A DNA stretch of 13,092 nucleotides, from positions 1 through 13,092 of the forward strand of contig CBDUZI010000085.1 in assembly GCA_965371665.1 (NCBI GenBank). The letters run 5' to 3'. The notes beneath the pieces are model-generated. The model searched no databases. It saw nothing but the letters and a program-made list of their open reading frames with translations, and was not told the DNA's origin. The stretch is from JAUVAV01 sp965371665. GTDB taxonomy: Bacteria; Oederibacteriota; JAAXVQ01; JAUVAV01. This document shows positions 6,661 through 13,092 of this stretch, piece by piece. Position 1 is the stretch's first letter; each line of letters starts with the position of its first letter. The position numbers and the translations under genes were made by a program.

Positions 6661-8397
6661 CTATCTCAACACCACAAATGGTTTTGTAACCACAGCTTCC
6701 TGGCCGTTGTCATGAGCGCGGGCAGTAAGGCGATAAAAAAATGTTCCATTAACCCAATCGTGAATATCCCGGCATAGCTGGTTGATTCCCATCTCCCCGG
6801 CCAGGGCCTGGGAGCCTAATTTCCGCCCCGCAGCGTCAAAAAATTCCAGTTTAATCTCCGCCACTCGCGACAGGAAGAAACGCAGATTCAGTTCTCCATC
6901 CCGTACGGGCGACGGCGCTACCCAAACCTGATCTCCGGGAAAAAAGCTGTTACGGTCAATGTTTATCGCGTAATGCGCAACCGAACCCAGATTATTTAGA
7001 CTATCAACAGCTTTGATATGCAGGTAATAAGTTCCATTTTCCAGGCCGAAAAATTCGGCTGAATTTTCTTGCGCCGCCTGAGTAATTATGTCTCCTGGAT
7101 CCGAATCAGGTTGATTGTCAAAGGCTACGACATATCCCTGCACACCAATTCCTCCGGGATTATCCTCCCGGGGCCAGGTAAAGATCGGCCAATTATTACC
7201 GGATTGTTCCTGGTCCGGATGCGATACACTGGAAATTTGCGGAGCCGGCGGGCCGGTATCATCCCGGAGGGCATGCCAAACCTGTTCCTGTCCCCCGCCC
7301 GACAGATCAAAATCATAGAACAGATGAATATTTCCGCGGTCTTCAGCCAACCGGGGCCGGGAGACAGACGCGCCGCTCTCAAACCCGGCGTCTTCGCCCC
7401 AGGTACTGCCTCCATCTGAACTGGCATTAACGCGGATCTGCCAGTGGCCGGCATCATTATAAACCCAGGCAACTGCTATTTTACTGTCCTTTACTACTAT
7501 GGCCGGTTGCAAGCAGCTTCCCCCGGTTGAGGTCGAAACAATTAAGGGCGGCAAGACTCCCAGTGACGCGTCGGCTTTTTGAAAAACAATGGCATTATCC
7601 CGGCTCCAGACAGCATAAAAATTATCTTGCCCGTCAAAAACCAGAGACGGCTCCATGCAATGGCTGCTTGGCGCCGTGCCTAGTATGCGCGGATTCGACC
7701 AATCTCCCCCTCCATTACCGGATTCCTTGTATTTTATCTGTTCAAATCCCGCTACGGGTTCCTGCCAAAAGACCACTAATTTTGAACTTCCTCTGGCAAT
7801 GCCGGGATGACTGGCGTCGCTTCCGCTTAAAATCATCGGGGTAGACAAGGTTAATCCGTCCGCCGGGCCTTGGCGGTACATAACCTGATTAGTCAGCCCA
7901 TCTTGCCAGACTAAATGCATGGTATGGCCGCTATCCACCACCAGGTCCGGATGCCCGGCCTGAGATGTGCCTGCGGCTTCTCCGGCCACTAATACGGAAT
8001 CGCTACAGGTAAGGCCCGCATCTTGACTGTGACGGAAATAAATACGCACCTCTCCCCCGAAATATTCCTCCCACACGGCATAAATATTGTTCTCCTCCTC
8101 CGGATCGGCATATATCGCCGAAAGACCGGCTTGCACGCTTCCGGCTTCACTGGAAAGCACGGCAGGAGATGACCAGCTTTGTTCTCCGTCTGCTTTGCGC
8201 TGGTAGTATATAATCGGGAGCCCGGTGCGGTTATCGCAGCTCAGCATATGCAAGGTTCCCTCCGGCCCCACCGCCTCATCGCCATTATAGGCCCATGCCG
8301 AACTGTTAGTAAGCTGTTCCTCCGGACTCCAGTTAGGGATAGCCAAACCGGTTGAAGGGAGCATCAATATAAAAACCAGAAGAAACTTTTTTGTCAT
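6661..8397 (-). CDS. Secreted sialidase-like beta-propeller protein with T9SS-like C-terminal domain
   Basis: The protein has 578 residues with a signal peptide (1-19). Residues about 20-380 are beta-propeller repeats of the BNR/sialidase type, with Asp-box motifs HSQDAGLT (123-130) and SSDGGSTW (326-333) and recurring VWxD/VWxE strands. I see no complete catalytic sialidase set, so a binding role is as likely as an enzymatic one. An Ig-like domain (about 383-481; ISSVSHPDQ, GTYYLHIKAVDSLNNLG) follows; a related one occurs in the protein at 9386-11104. Residues 494-578 (APSPVRDG, FFDAAGRKLG, GTFFYRL, TKPFVVLR end) match the FlgD-Ig/T9SS type A sorting-domain pattern. It probably reaches the cell surface. 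Barrel genes lie 39 nt upstream and 29 nt downstream. Confidence 0.8.
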   Translation of the reverse strand: MTKKFLLVFILMLPSTGLAIPNWSPEEQLTNSSAWAYNGDEAVGPEGTLHMLSCDNRTGLPIIYYQRKADGEQSWSSPAVLSSEAGSVQAGLSAIYADPEEENNIYAVWEEYFGGEVRIYFRHSQDAGLTCSDSVLVAGEAAGTSQAGHPDLVVDSGHTMHLVWQDGLTNQVMYRQGPADGLTLSTPMILSGSDASHPGIARGSSKLVVFWQEPVAGFEQIKYKESGNGGGDWSNPRILGTAPSSHCMEPSLVFDGQDNFYAVWSRDNAIVFQKADASLGVLPPLIVSTSTGGSCLQPAIVVKDSKIAVAWVYNDAGHWQIRVNASSDGGSTWGEDAGFESGASVSRPRLAEDRGNIHLFYDFDLSGGGQEQVWHALRDDTGPPAPQISSVSHPDQEQSGNNWPIFTWPREDNPGGIGVQGYVVAFDNQPDSDPGDIITQAAQENSAEFFGLENGTYYLHIKAVDSLNNLGSVAHYAINIDRNSFFPGDQVWVAPSPVRDGELNLRFFLSRVAEIKLEFFDAAGRKLGSQALAGEMGINQLCRDIHDWVNGTFFYRLTARAHDNGQEAVVTKPFVVLR

Positions 8398-8436
8398 TTA
8401 ACCAACCTGCCTTTTTGGCCTATACCGGGCCTTTTT

Positions 8437-9354
8437 TTATAACTTATACATCACCGTTATCCGGTGTTCATTGGATATGCCTTCAATCAAGGCGCTGTAT
8501 GAATAATCAATCTGGTAGGGTCCGAAGCGGTAGCCCGTGCCGGCATGCAGGCCGTAAAAATCCAGGCCGAAACGAAGCGCGATCCGTGCCCAGGGCCACC
8601 ATTCCACTCCGGCATGAGGAACGAGTTTCTGCTTCCCCGGAAGTTCCAGATCCAGGGCGGCGATTAATTTTTCATATATAATATGATAGGCAGCTCCCGC
8701 TCGCAGGGTGGGGTAAACATCTTCCCGCCGTCCTGTGGTCCAGGTTATTCCGGGACTGACATCCTTCAAAGTTGCTCCGAACTCCCACCGCAGCCACTCG
8801 CGTTTGGGATTAAACGCCGCTGCCAGATCCACGCCCAAACCCTGGCCTTGTTCGCCCGCGATCTGGTGAAGGTAATACTTGATTGAGGCCCCTACTTTCC
8901 AATCGCTGTTTAATGCCAACCCATAGGAAAGCGAAAAAGCATTTTGCAGATCCTCCAGGCTGCCCAGGCGGGTTCCATCCGCTGCTCGTTCCTCGATTGA
9001 ACCTATACGATAATAATGCCATCCGGCCCCCAGACTGCCATATCCGGCTCCGAGAGTTTGAATGTAGCTGACAAAAGCCGCTCTGCGCTCCAGGCTAAGC
9101 GGTATAACCATAGCCGTTATTTGCCCTTCAAAGGGGCCAAAGAATTCTATAAAAGCCGGGTTCCAGTATGTGGCTGTCCCATCATGCGCCCGGGCCGTGA
9201 AAGCGCCGCCCAGGGCTTGCGCGCTCGCGCCTACGGCTAATTTCATCCAGGCCAGATTATCCAACCGCCGACCGCTGTCCTCAGCCCCAACCCGCATGGC
9301 CGGCGCAAAACATAATGTTAGTATCAAACCAATAGTTAATTTATTGAAATTCAT
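8437..9354 (-). CDS. PorV/PorQ-family outer-membrane beta-barrel protein (first of two)
   Basis: The protein has 305 residues with a signal peptide (about 1-24). The family signature is present: AWMKLAVGASAQALGGAFTA (35-54) and TATYWNPAFIE (60-70), where the usual NPAG reads NPAF. Glycine/aromatic beta-strands follow, with a C-terminal strand RITVMYKL that ends in Leu rather than Phe. The start at 9354 has GGAGG five nt upstream. It is only distantly related to the barrel at 5699-6631, so the two are not a recent duplication. It lies between two genes for secreted proteins with sorting-domain-like ends (31 nt and 39 nt away). Role as a shuttle for one of them is inference from PorV biology. 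Confidence 0.78.
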   Translation of the reverse strand: MNFNKLTIGLILTLCFAPAMRVGAEDSGRRLDNLAWMKLAVGASAQALGGAFTARAHDGTATYWNPAFIEFFGPFEGQITAMVIPLSLERRAAFVSYIQTLGAGYGSLGAGWHYYRIGSIEERAADGTRLGSLEDLQNAFSLSYGLALNSDWKVGASIKYYLHQIAGEQGQGLGVDLAAAFNPKREWLRWEFGATLKDVSPGITWTTGRREDVYPTLRAGAAYHIIYEKLIAALDLELPGKQKLVPHAGVEWWPWARIALRFGLDFYGLHAGTGYRFGPYQIDYSYSALIEGISNEHRITVMYKL

Positions 9355-9385
9355 TCCACCCTCCGTCAGGATTAGGTCATTTTTT

Positions 9386-11104
9386 TCATTTCACGACTGA
9401 AAACTTCCCGGTCTTCAATATCCGGCTTTTCCCGCTCTCTCCGCACAGCCTTATCCGAAAAATGTAGATACCGCGCGCCACCGGCCCCAAGGGCCAGGAT
9501 GAGTATTGATATCCTGCGGACTTATCTTCCCTAATCTTGCCTGCCATTTCCCCGGACACGTTGTAGATTTCTATAATTACTTCGCTATTTTCTTCACAGT
9601 AGTATATGAAACGGACCTCACTGCCGCCGGCCGGGTTGGGGTAAGCCACGGCGCGATTTTCTTCCAGCATCGGCTCGGAAACAAAGTCCATATTAACCGT
9701 AATGGGGGTCGATCCCATATCCAGTACCACGGCTTTCCTCTCCCGGGGAAGGTACCCGAACCGGTTGAAGCGTATAGTATAAGAACCAAAAGGCACTCCG
9801 CTTATCTGATATGTTCCATCCGCCGAAGTATGGGCGTATCCCTGCTTTTTCCCGCCTAACCAGGCCTCTCCCACCACTCCGGACAGACCCGTGCCAACGG
9901 CCGGATCAATCACAGTTCCTTGAATTATTCCGGTAGCCATTATTTGAATTTGATAAACCGCTTCGTCTCCCAGATTCCCCGCCTGATCTTCGGCCCGGCA
10001 GTGAAAACACCAGTTCCCATTAGGCATTGCCTGATAATCTTTATAAATACCGGTTATAAATTCCCATCCCTCTCCTGTCACGGGAGTTCCGAGCGTTCCG
10101 CTGTTGCTCAGTTTTACGTAGTAACCTTTAACCGCCAGGCTTAAACCCGGATCTGCGGAGGGAATCCACTGAAAGGACGGGTTGGGATTGGGATAGGGTT
10201 GACCTTGAACAGGATGAGTATCTGAACTGATAACCGGCGCGTTCGGCCCGCCCTGATCGGAAACCGCAGAGGCCTGGTTATTGCCCTTGGTTTCCTCCTG
10301 GCCCGTTACTACGGCCTGGACAACATAAAAATAGCGGTTTCCGCCTTCCAGATTGGTCTTCGCATCCAGGTAATTAGGCTCAGTAATTCCTCCTCCCACG
10401 CTGATCATCCCGCCTTTTACGCCGTAGGTAACCGAGCGGTAAACATTATAATAATCGCGCCCCGAAATCGCGGACCACTCCAGATATATATCTCCGCCTG
10501 GTTTGGAAAAAGCGGATAAATCAGTTATGGAGCGGGGCTGTGAAACCACCTCGATCAACTCACGTTTGTTACCTTCTTGCGGCTCATTAAGCGCGGCGTC
10601 AATCGCGCGAACTTCATAATAATATTGGATACCCGCCAGCAGATCGGTGGTATCAAGATAGGCATTGCCGGTATTATCCCGGGCATCTACGAGCCGGGTC
10701 GGGAAAGGTTGAGGACCATAATAATATGTACAGTAGACCCGGTAACCCAGAACCTCGTTCTCCTCATCAGTCACGCTGTTCCAAGCCAGATCAACATTTC
10801 CATCCAGCCGGGAAGTGGCGGTCATGATCGTAACCGGGCCGGGCGGCAGCAGATCGCGAAAAACATTGAAATACATGCCCTGGTGAAGGGCATAGCCGGC
10901 TGAGGCTGCTCCTTGATTAAACACCCGTCCCAGGGCGTTGCGGAGAATGTATTCGTCCGAATTTGCCGCAATAGTACCGCACACAGCATCACATTCCTCA
11001 TAATAGTTCAGATAATCCCCGCTTTGGCCGGCCAGCGGCCAGGCCGAAGCCGTAATCGGAAATATTGAAAATAGCATAACAACCATAATAGAGTGTTTTT
11101 TCAC
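9386..11104 (-). CDS. Large secreted FN3/Ig/carboxypeptidase-regulatory protein with T9SS-like C-terminal domain
   Basis: The protein has 572 residues from a GTG at 11104. An in-frame ATG at 11188 exists, but the GTG has AGGGGAG six nt upstream and opens a signal peptide (MKKHSIMVVM...ITASA, 1-21). Domains in order: an N-terminal part with a Cys pair (38, 42) and ALGRVFNQG...YALHQGMYF (57-79); two fibronectin type III domains (about 87-183 and 188-283); an Ig-like domain (about 287-388; VISSDTHPVQ, WCFHCRAEDQAGNLG); a carboxypeptidase regulatory-like domain (about 391-474; GTVIDPAVGTGLSGV, TSADGTYQISGVPFGSYTI); and a C-terminal domain (486-572; VAYPNPAGG, IEIYNVSGE, RGIYIFRI, KTGKFSVVK). The last follows the T9SS type A/FlgD-Ig pattern. 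It is probably a surface-anchored or exported adhesive protein, first gene of the four-gene run. Confidence 0.8.
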   Translation of the reverse strand: MKKHSIMVVMLFSIFPITASAWPLAGQSGDYLNYYEECDAVCGTIAANSDEYILRNALGRVFNQGAASAGYALHQGMYFNVFRDLLPPGPVTIMTATSRLDGNVDLAWNSVTDEENEVLGYRVYCTYYYGPQPFPTRLVDARDNTGNAYLDTTDLLAGIQYYYEVRAIDAALNEPQEGNKRELIEVVSQPRSITDLSAFSKPGGDIYLEWSAISGRDYYNVYRSVTYGVKGGMISVGGGITEPNYLDAKTNLEGGNRYFYVVQAVVTGQEETKGNNQASAVSDQGGPNAPVISSDTHPVQGQPYPNPNPSFQWIPSADPGLSLAVKGYYVKLSNSGTLGTPVTGEGWEFITGIYKDYQAMPNGNWCFHCRAEDQAGNLGDEAVYQIQIMATGIIQGTVIDPAVGTGLSGVVGEAWLGGKKQGYAHTSADGTYQISGVPFGSYTIRFNRFGYLPRERKAVVLDMGSTPITVNMDFVSEPMLEENRAVAYPNPAGGSEVRFIYYCEENSEVIIEIYNVSGEMAGKIREDKSAGYQYSSWPLGPVARGIYIFRIRLCGESGKSRILKTGKFSVVK

Positions 11105-11110
11105 GATTTT

Positions 11111-11117
11111 CTCCCCT
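11111..11117 (-). promoter_or_regulatory. Ribosome binding site deciding the GTG start at 11104
   Basis: AGGGGAG on the minus strand lies 6 nt before GTG (11102-11104), and that codon begins a proper signal peptide. The in-frame ATG at 11188 would place 28 polar and charged residues before the signal sequence. Confidence 0.75.
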
Positions 11118-11280
11118 GGTGTAATAGCGCGAAAATTCAGCGCCTTATTTTTTGTCCTGACTATATTATTTGACAGGCCTTCTGGCAATTCCTTTCATTT
11201 TTTTTTATTATTTTTTTCCTGTTTGAAGTTATCAGAAAATGTAAAGTAAGGTGAAAACAGAAGATTATTATTAAAGGGAT

Positions 11281-11310
11281 AGTATATCACAAATATGGTT
11301 TTAACGCCAA
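11281..11310 (-). promoter_or_regulatory. Probable extended -10 promoter for the four-gene run
   Basis: On the minus strand TTGGCG (11305-11310) and TATACT (11281-11286) are 18 nt apart, with an extended -10 TG one base before the -10 hexamer (TGATATACT). The start site would be near 11274, giving a leader of about 170 nt before the GTG at 11104. It is the best promoter-like match in this gap, but experimentally untested. Confidence 0.45.
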
Positions 11311-11350
11311 TTTCAAAGCCTTTTATCTGCATCCGATTACTTGCAGCGCG

Positions 11351-11376
11351 AAAAAGGCGGGGTGCCTTACTACCCC
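11351..11376 (-). terminator. Weak terminator-like hairpin downstream of the PPC protein gene
   Basis: On the minus strand GGGGT (11376-11372), an 8-nt loop and ACCCC (11363-11359) are followed by GCC and five T (11355-11351). A 5-bp stem is short for an intrinsic terminator. It sits about 175 nt after the stop at 11551 and just before the promoter candidate at 11281-11310, which is a sensible place for one. Confidence 0.3.
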
Positions 11377-11383
11377 AGAAGTC

Positions 11384-11459
11384 TGAGCAATTAGTCGATT
11401 TTGTCATACCCGCAGGTAATAAGCGGGAATGACAACCTAAAAAACCACTTGATTGCTCA
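11384..11459. repeat. Small nested inverted-repeat (REP-like) element
   Basis: The outer arms are TGAGCAAT (11384-11391) and ATTGCTCA (11452-11459). The inner arms are TTGTCATACCCGC (11401-11413) and GCGGGAATGACAA (11423-11435), with one mismatch in 13 bp. The inner arms belong to the common GTCAT..CCCGC/GCGGG..ATGAC class of bacterial palindromes. Its two-layer build resembles the element at 2611-2778, but the outer arm sequences differ. It could also fold at the 3' end of the PPC gene transcript. Confidence 0.6.
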
Positions 11460-11550
11460 AGCTCCCAAGGGACAAGCTATCCCAAATACCGCTTCACCGC
11501 TTTCTCAGGCGAACACTCAACCATCCCCGTTTATTTCACAACCATGTTTT

Positions 11551-12903
11551 TCATTTTATTTCTATTTTCAATGTATATTCCTTATCAGAACAGGCGTCAT
11601 CCGGCTTTGAATCGTATAACCCTCCGCTATATATTTTTACATAATACTCTCTTCCCGCCTTGATATTTCCACGCATTTCAACTTTTGCCGCACCTTTTTG
11701 CTTCGTAGTAGCTGTTCCAATTTCTATACGTTCAGAATTATATACTATAAACCTCGGGGTGATTTCTAATGTGGGATTTAATAATTGTATATGCATTTTC
11801 CCAGATCTCGGAGCCTTGAATTTATAACAATCAATATCCCAAGGTGGATTGATAGTCCCTTTAATCTCCCCAATGGATACCTGTGTTGCTTTTAACAAAT
11901 CATCGTTCGGCTCATATTTATCCGCGGCAGTGGTTACTAATTTCGCTTCTAAAGAATAATATTTATCCGATCTTTCTTTATGCCGCTCCTCAAGCGCATA
12001 TTTAGCATTTACGCCAATGGTACTGCTAAATACGGCTATGAAATAATCCTGGTTTGGTTGCGCCACCAGTTTCGCCTCAACCGCTGCCGCTCCCTTTTCC
12101 GTCCCGCGCCAACCGAGTTCTTCTCGATTTTCATCATATACAATAATATTGGGGGCAATATTTTTCGCCTGATTCAAAACCTTTATTTCTATTTCTTCCT
12201 TTTTATTCGACGCTAAGTGAAATTTATAATAATCCACATCCAGCATCGGTTCGATCGTCCCCTTTACCGACGTATTCAACTCTAAGCTTGTAGGCTGTAG
12301 CAGATCATCGTTCGGTTCATACTTATCTATCAGTATCCCATCCTCGGCAGTGGCCTTTCTCACTTCCAGGAAATACGGTTTTGAGGATTTTATTTCATCT
12401 AACTTCTTCAGGGCATATTTCAGACCAAAAACACTCCGGCTGCTGAATATTTGAATGAGATATTCTTCATTCGGCTTAACTGTCATTTTGGCCCGCAAAG
12501 TACTGACACCAGCGCGTTGTGAAGCGATGTATCCCACGGGCTCTCTATTGTAATTATATGCTACGATATGCGGACTGAGCTTGGCGGCGGTATTATCCAG
12601 AGTGATCATGATCACTTCCCGCTTGTTGGATACAACCGTAAAATGATAGACATCCATATCTTCTTTTTTATTTATACGTCCTTTAATGACCGCGCCTAAT
12701 TCCAACGTTTGTGGGGAAAGCAAATCATCGTTTGGTTCCTTCTCGCCGGTTATATTCTCGGAATTACTAATATCGGCTTTTACGTCTGTTTTTATCATTT
12801 CAAACACGTTGCGTTTCGCCTCTGCCATCCCGCCTGAAAGGCATCCCCAGGCTAATATCCCAACTCCCACGCTTAATATCTTTTTCCACAGCATATCCTT
12901 CAT
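11551..12903 (-). CDS. Secreted protein with three PPC-type (pre-peptidase C-terminal) repeats
   Basis: The protein has 450 residues from the ATG at 12903. The upstream in-frame ATG at 12960 would precede the RBS and signal peptide. AAGGAG lies 2 nt before 12903 and 11 nt before the next ATG at 12894, so either could be used. The signal peptide is LWKKILSVGVGILAW...AEA, cut near residue 29; a Cys at 21 lies in AWGC, a poor lipobox. Three tandem repeats begin at the motif EPNDDLL (residues 56, 196 and 331, spaced 140 and 135). Each continues KGxI....D(V/I)D(V/Y/C)YxF and ends in a YxIxIFS-type strand. This is the beta-sandwich PPC architecture, usually an accessory to secreted peptidases, but no peptidase domain is present. 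It has no sorting-domain end. Function is unknown beyond a likely periplasmic or surface binding role. Confidence 0.75.
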   Translation of the reverse strand: MKDMLWKKILSVGVGILAWGCLSGGMAEAKRNVFEMIKTDVKADISNSENITGEKEPNDDLLSPQTLELGAVIKGRINKKEDMDVYHFTVVSNKREVIMITLDNTAAKLSPHIVAYNYNREPVGYIASQRAGVSTLRAKMTVKPNEEYLIQIFSSRSVFGLKYALKKLDEIKSSKPYFLEVRKATAEDGILIDKYEPNDDLLQPTSLELNTSVKGTIEPMLDVDYYKFHLASNKKEEIEIKVLNQAKNIAPNIIVYDENREELGWRGTEKGAAAVEAKLVAQPNQDYFIAVFSSTIGVNAKYALEERHKERSDKYYSLEAKLVTTAADKYEPNDDLLKATQVSIGEIKGTINPPWDIDCYKFKAPRSGKMHIQLLNPTLEITPRFIVYNSERIEIGTATTKQKGAAKVEMRGNIKAGREYYVKIYSGGLYDSKPDDACSDKEYTLKIEIK

Positions 12904-13038
12904 TTCTCCTTTCAATGTTATCAAATTATCCGCCTGATAAGAAATTACGTTTGAGGGCAAGTAATGGGGAACGTTGTTCGGTAATACGGGCTCATGTAAA
13001 TTGCGCTCACTTACTGACTAACCAATGTCCCGGATTCA

Positions 13039-13092
13039 CTAGCAGCCTGTCGGACTTAACAACAAAAGGCAGTTTTTCTAAGTTTCCCCCTT
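13039..13092. mobile_element. Left end of a second MITE-like element, cut by the window edge
   Basis: CTAGCAGCCTGTCGGACTTA at 13039-13058 matches the end of the element at 5511-5682 with two or three differences, and the sequence runs on to TTTCCCCCTT at the window edge, like the interior of that element. The other end is outside the window. It lies about 135 nt upstream of the PPC gene start. Confidence 0.6.

Larger units (their letters stand above)
11105..11550. other. Non-coding gap of about 450 nt between the PPC gene and the four-gene run
   Basis: The gap holds the REP-like element (11384-11459), the weak terminator-like hairpin (11351-11376), a second small hairpin CTGCA/TGCAG on the minus strand (about 11330-11346), and the promoter candidate (11281-11310). 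An ORF of 70 codons (11195-11407) begins in the repeat's edge and has a low-complexity Asn/Lys-rich end; I do not believe it is a gene. I compared the region by eye with c-di-GMP and other common riboswitch motifs and found no convincing match. Confidence 0.5.

Noticed and set aside
8410..8438. GGCC...GGGCC hairpin with a T-run between the barrel and propeller genes
   Set aside because: The T-run is on the plus strand, opposite to transcription here, and the stem is only 4-5 bp. It does not support a terminator breaking the operon.
11105..11188. N-terminal extension of the FN3 protein from the ATG at 11188
   Set aside because: The extra 28 residues are polar and charged and would bury the signal peptide. 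The GTG at 11104 has a strong, well-spaced RBS.
11195..11407. 70-codon minus-strand ORF in the 11105-11550 gap
   Set aside because: It begins at a REP-like repeat, has a low-complexity end, no clear RBS and overlaps the best promoter candidate. I see no family resemblance.

Overview
This is a 13 kb piece of a Gram-negative (diderm) chromosome, with every supported gene on the minus strand. All but the two membrane glycosyltransferases start with a signal peptide. Two genes encode PorV/PorQ-family outer-membrane barrels, and two large secreted proteins end in a domain resembling the type IX secretion (T9SS) sorting domain. That points to the FCB group or a deep-branching candidate phylum (for example Omnitrophota- or Desantisbacteria-like). 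The assignment rests on gene content only; there is no rRNA or housekeeping gene here.

Layout in the direction of transcription (high to low coordinate): (i) 13039-13092 is the edge of a MITE-like repeat that runs off the window. (ii) 12903-11551 encodes a secreted protein with three PPC-type beta-sandwich repeats. (iii) 11550-11105 is non-coding, with a nested palindrome, a weak terminator-like hairpin and a plausible extended -10 promoter. (iv) 11104-5699 is a tight four-gene run with gaps of 29-39 nt: secreted FN3/Ig protein with sorting-domain-like end, PorV-like barrel, secreted beta-propeller protein with sorting-domain-like end, PorV-like barrel. (v) 5698-5280 is non-coding and holds a 172-bp MITE and a palindromic element. 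(vi) 5279-2935 encodes a secreted protein with a constant N-terminal module, followed by a GT-C/GT39-like membrane glycosyltransferase. (vii) 2934-2571 is non-coding and carries a copy of the region in (v), including the last codons of the barrel gene. (viii) 2570-133 encodes a second secreted protein with the same N-terminal module but an unrelated, His-rich tail-collar-like C-terminus, followed by a second glycosyltransferase. (ix) 1-132 is AT-rich non-coding sequence.

The proposed joint role is construction of the cell surface. The alternating barrel and sorting-domain genes look like shuttle/substrate partners of a type IX-like export route. The two secreted tail-fibre-like proteins look like surface spikes, each with an adjacent lipid-phosphosugar-dependent glycosyltransferase. 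The clearest evolutionary signal is a duplication: 2191-2888 matches 4900-5727, covering the end of the barrel gene, the intergenic repeat, the promoter/RBS region and the first 126 codons of the secreted protein. The match stops at a domain boundary, so the two proteins share a constant head and carry different C-terminal ends.
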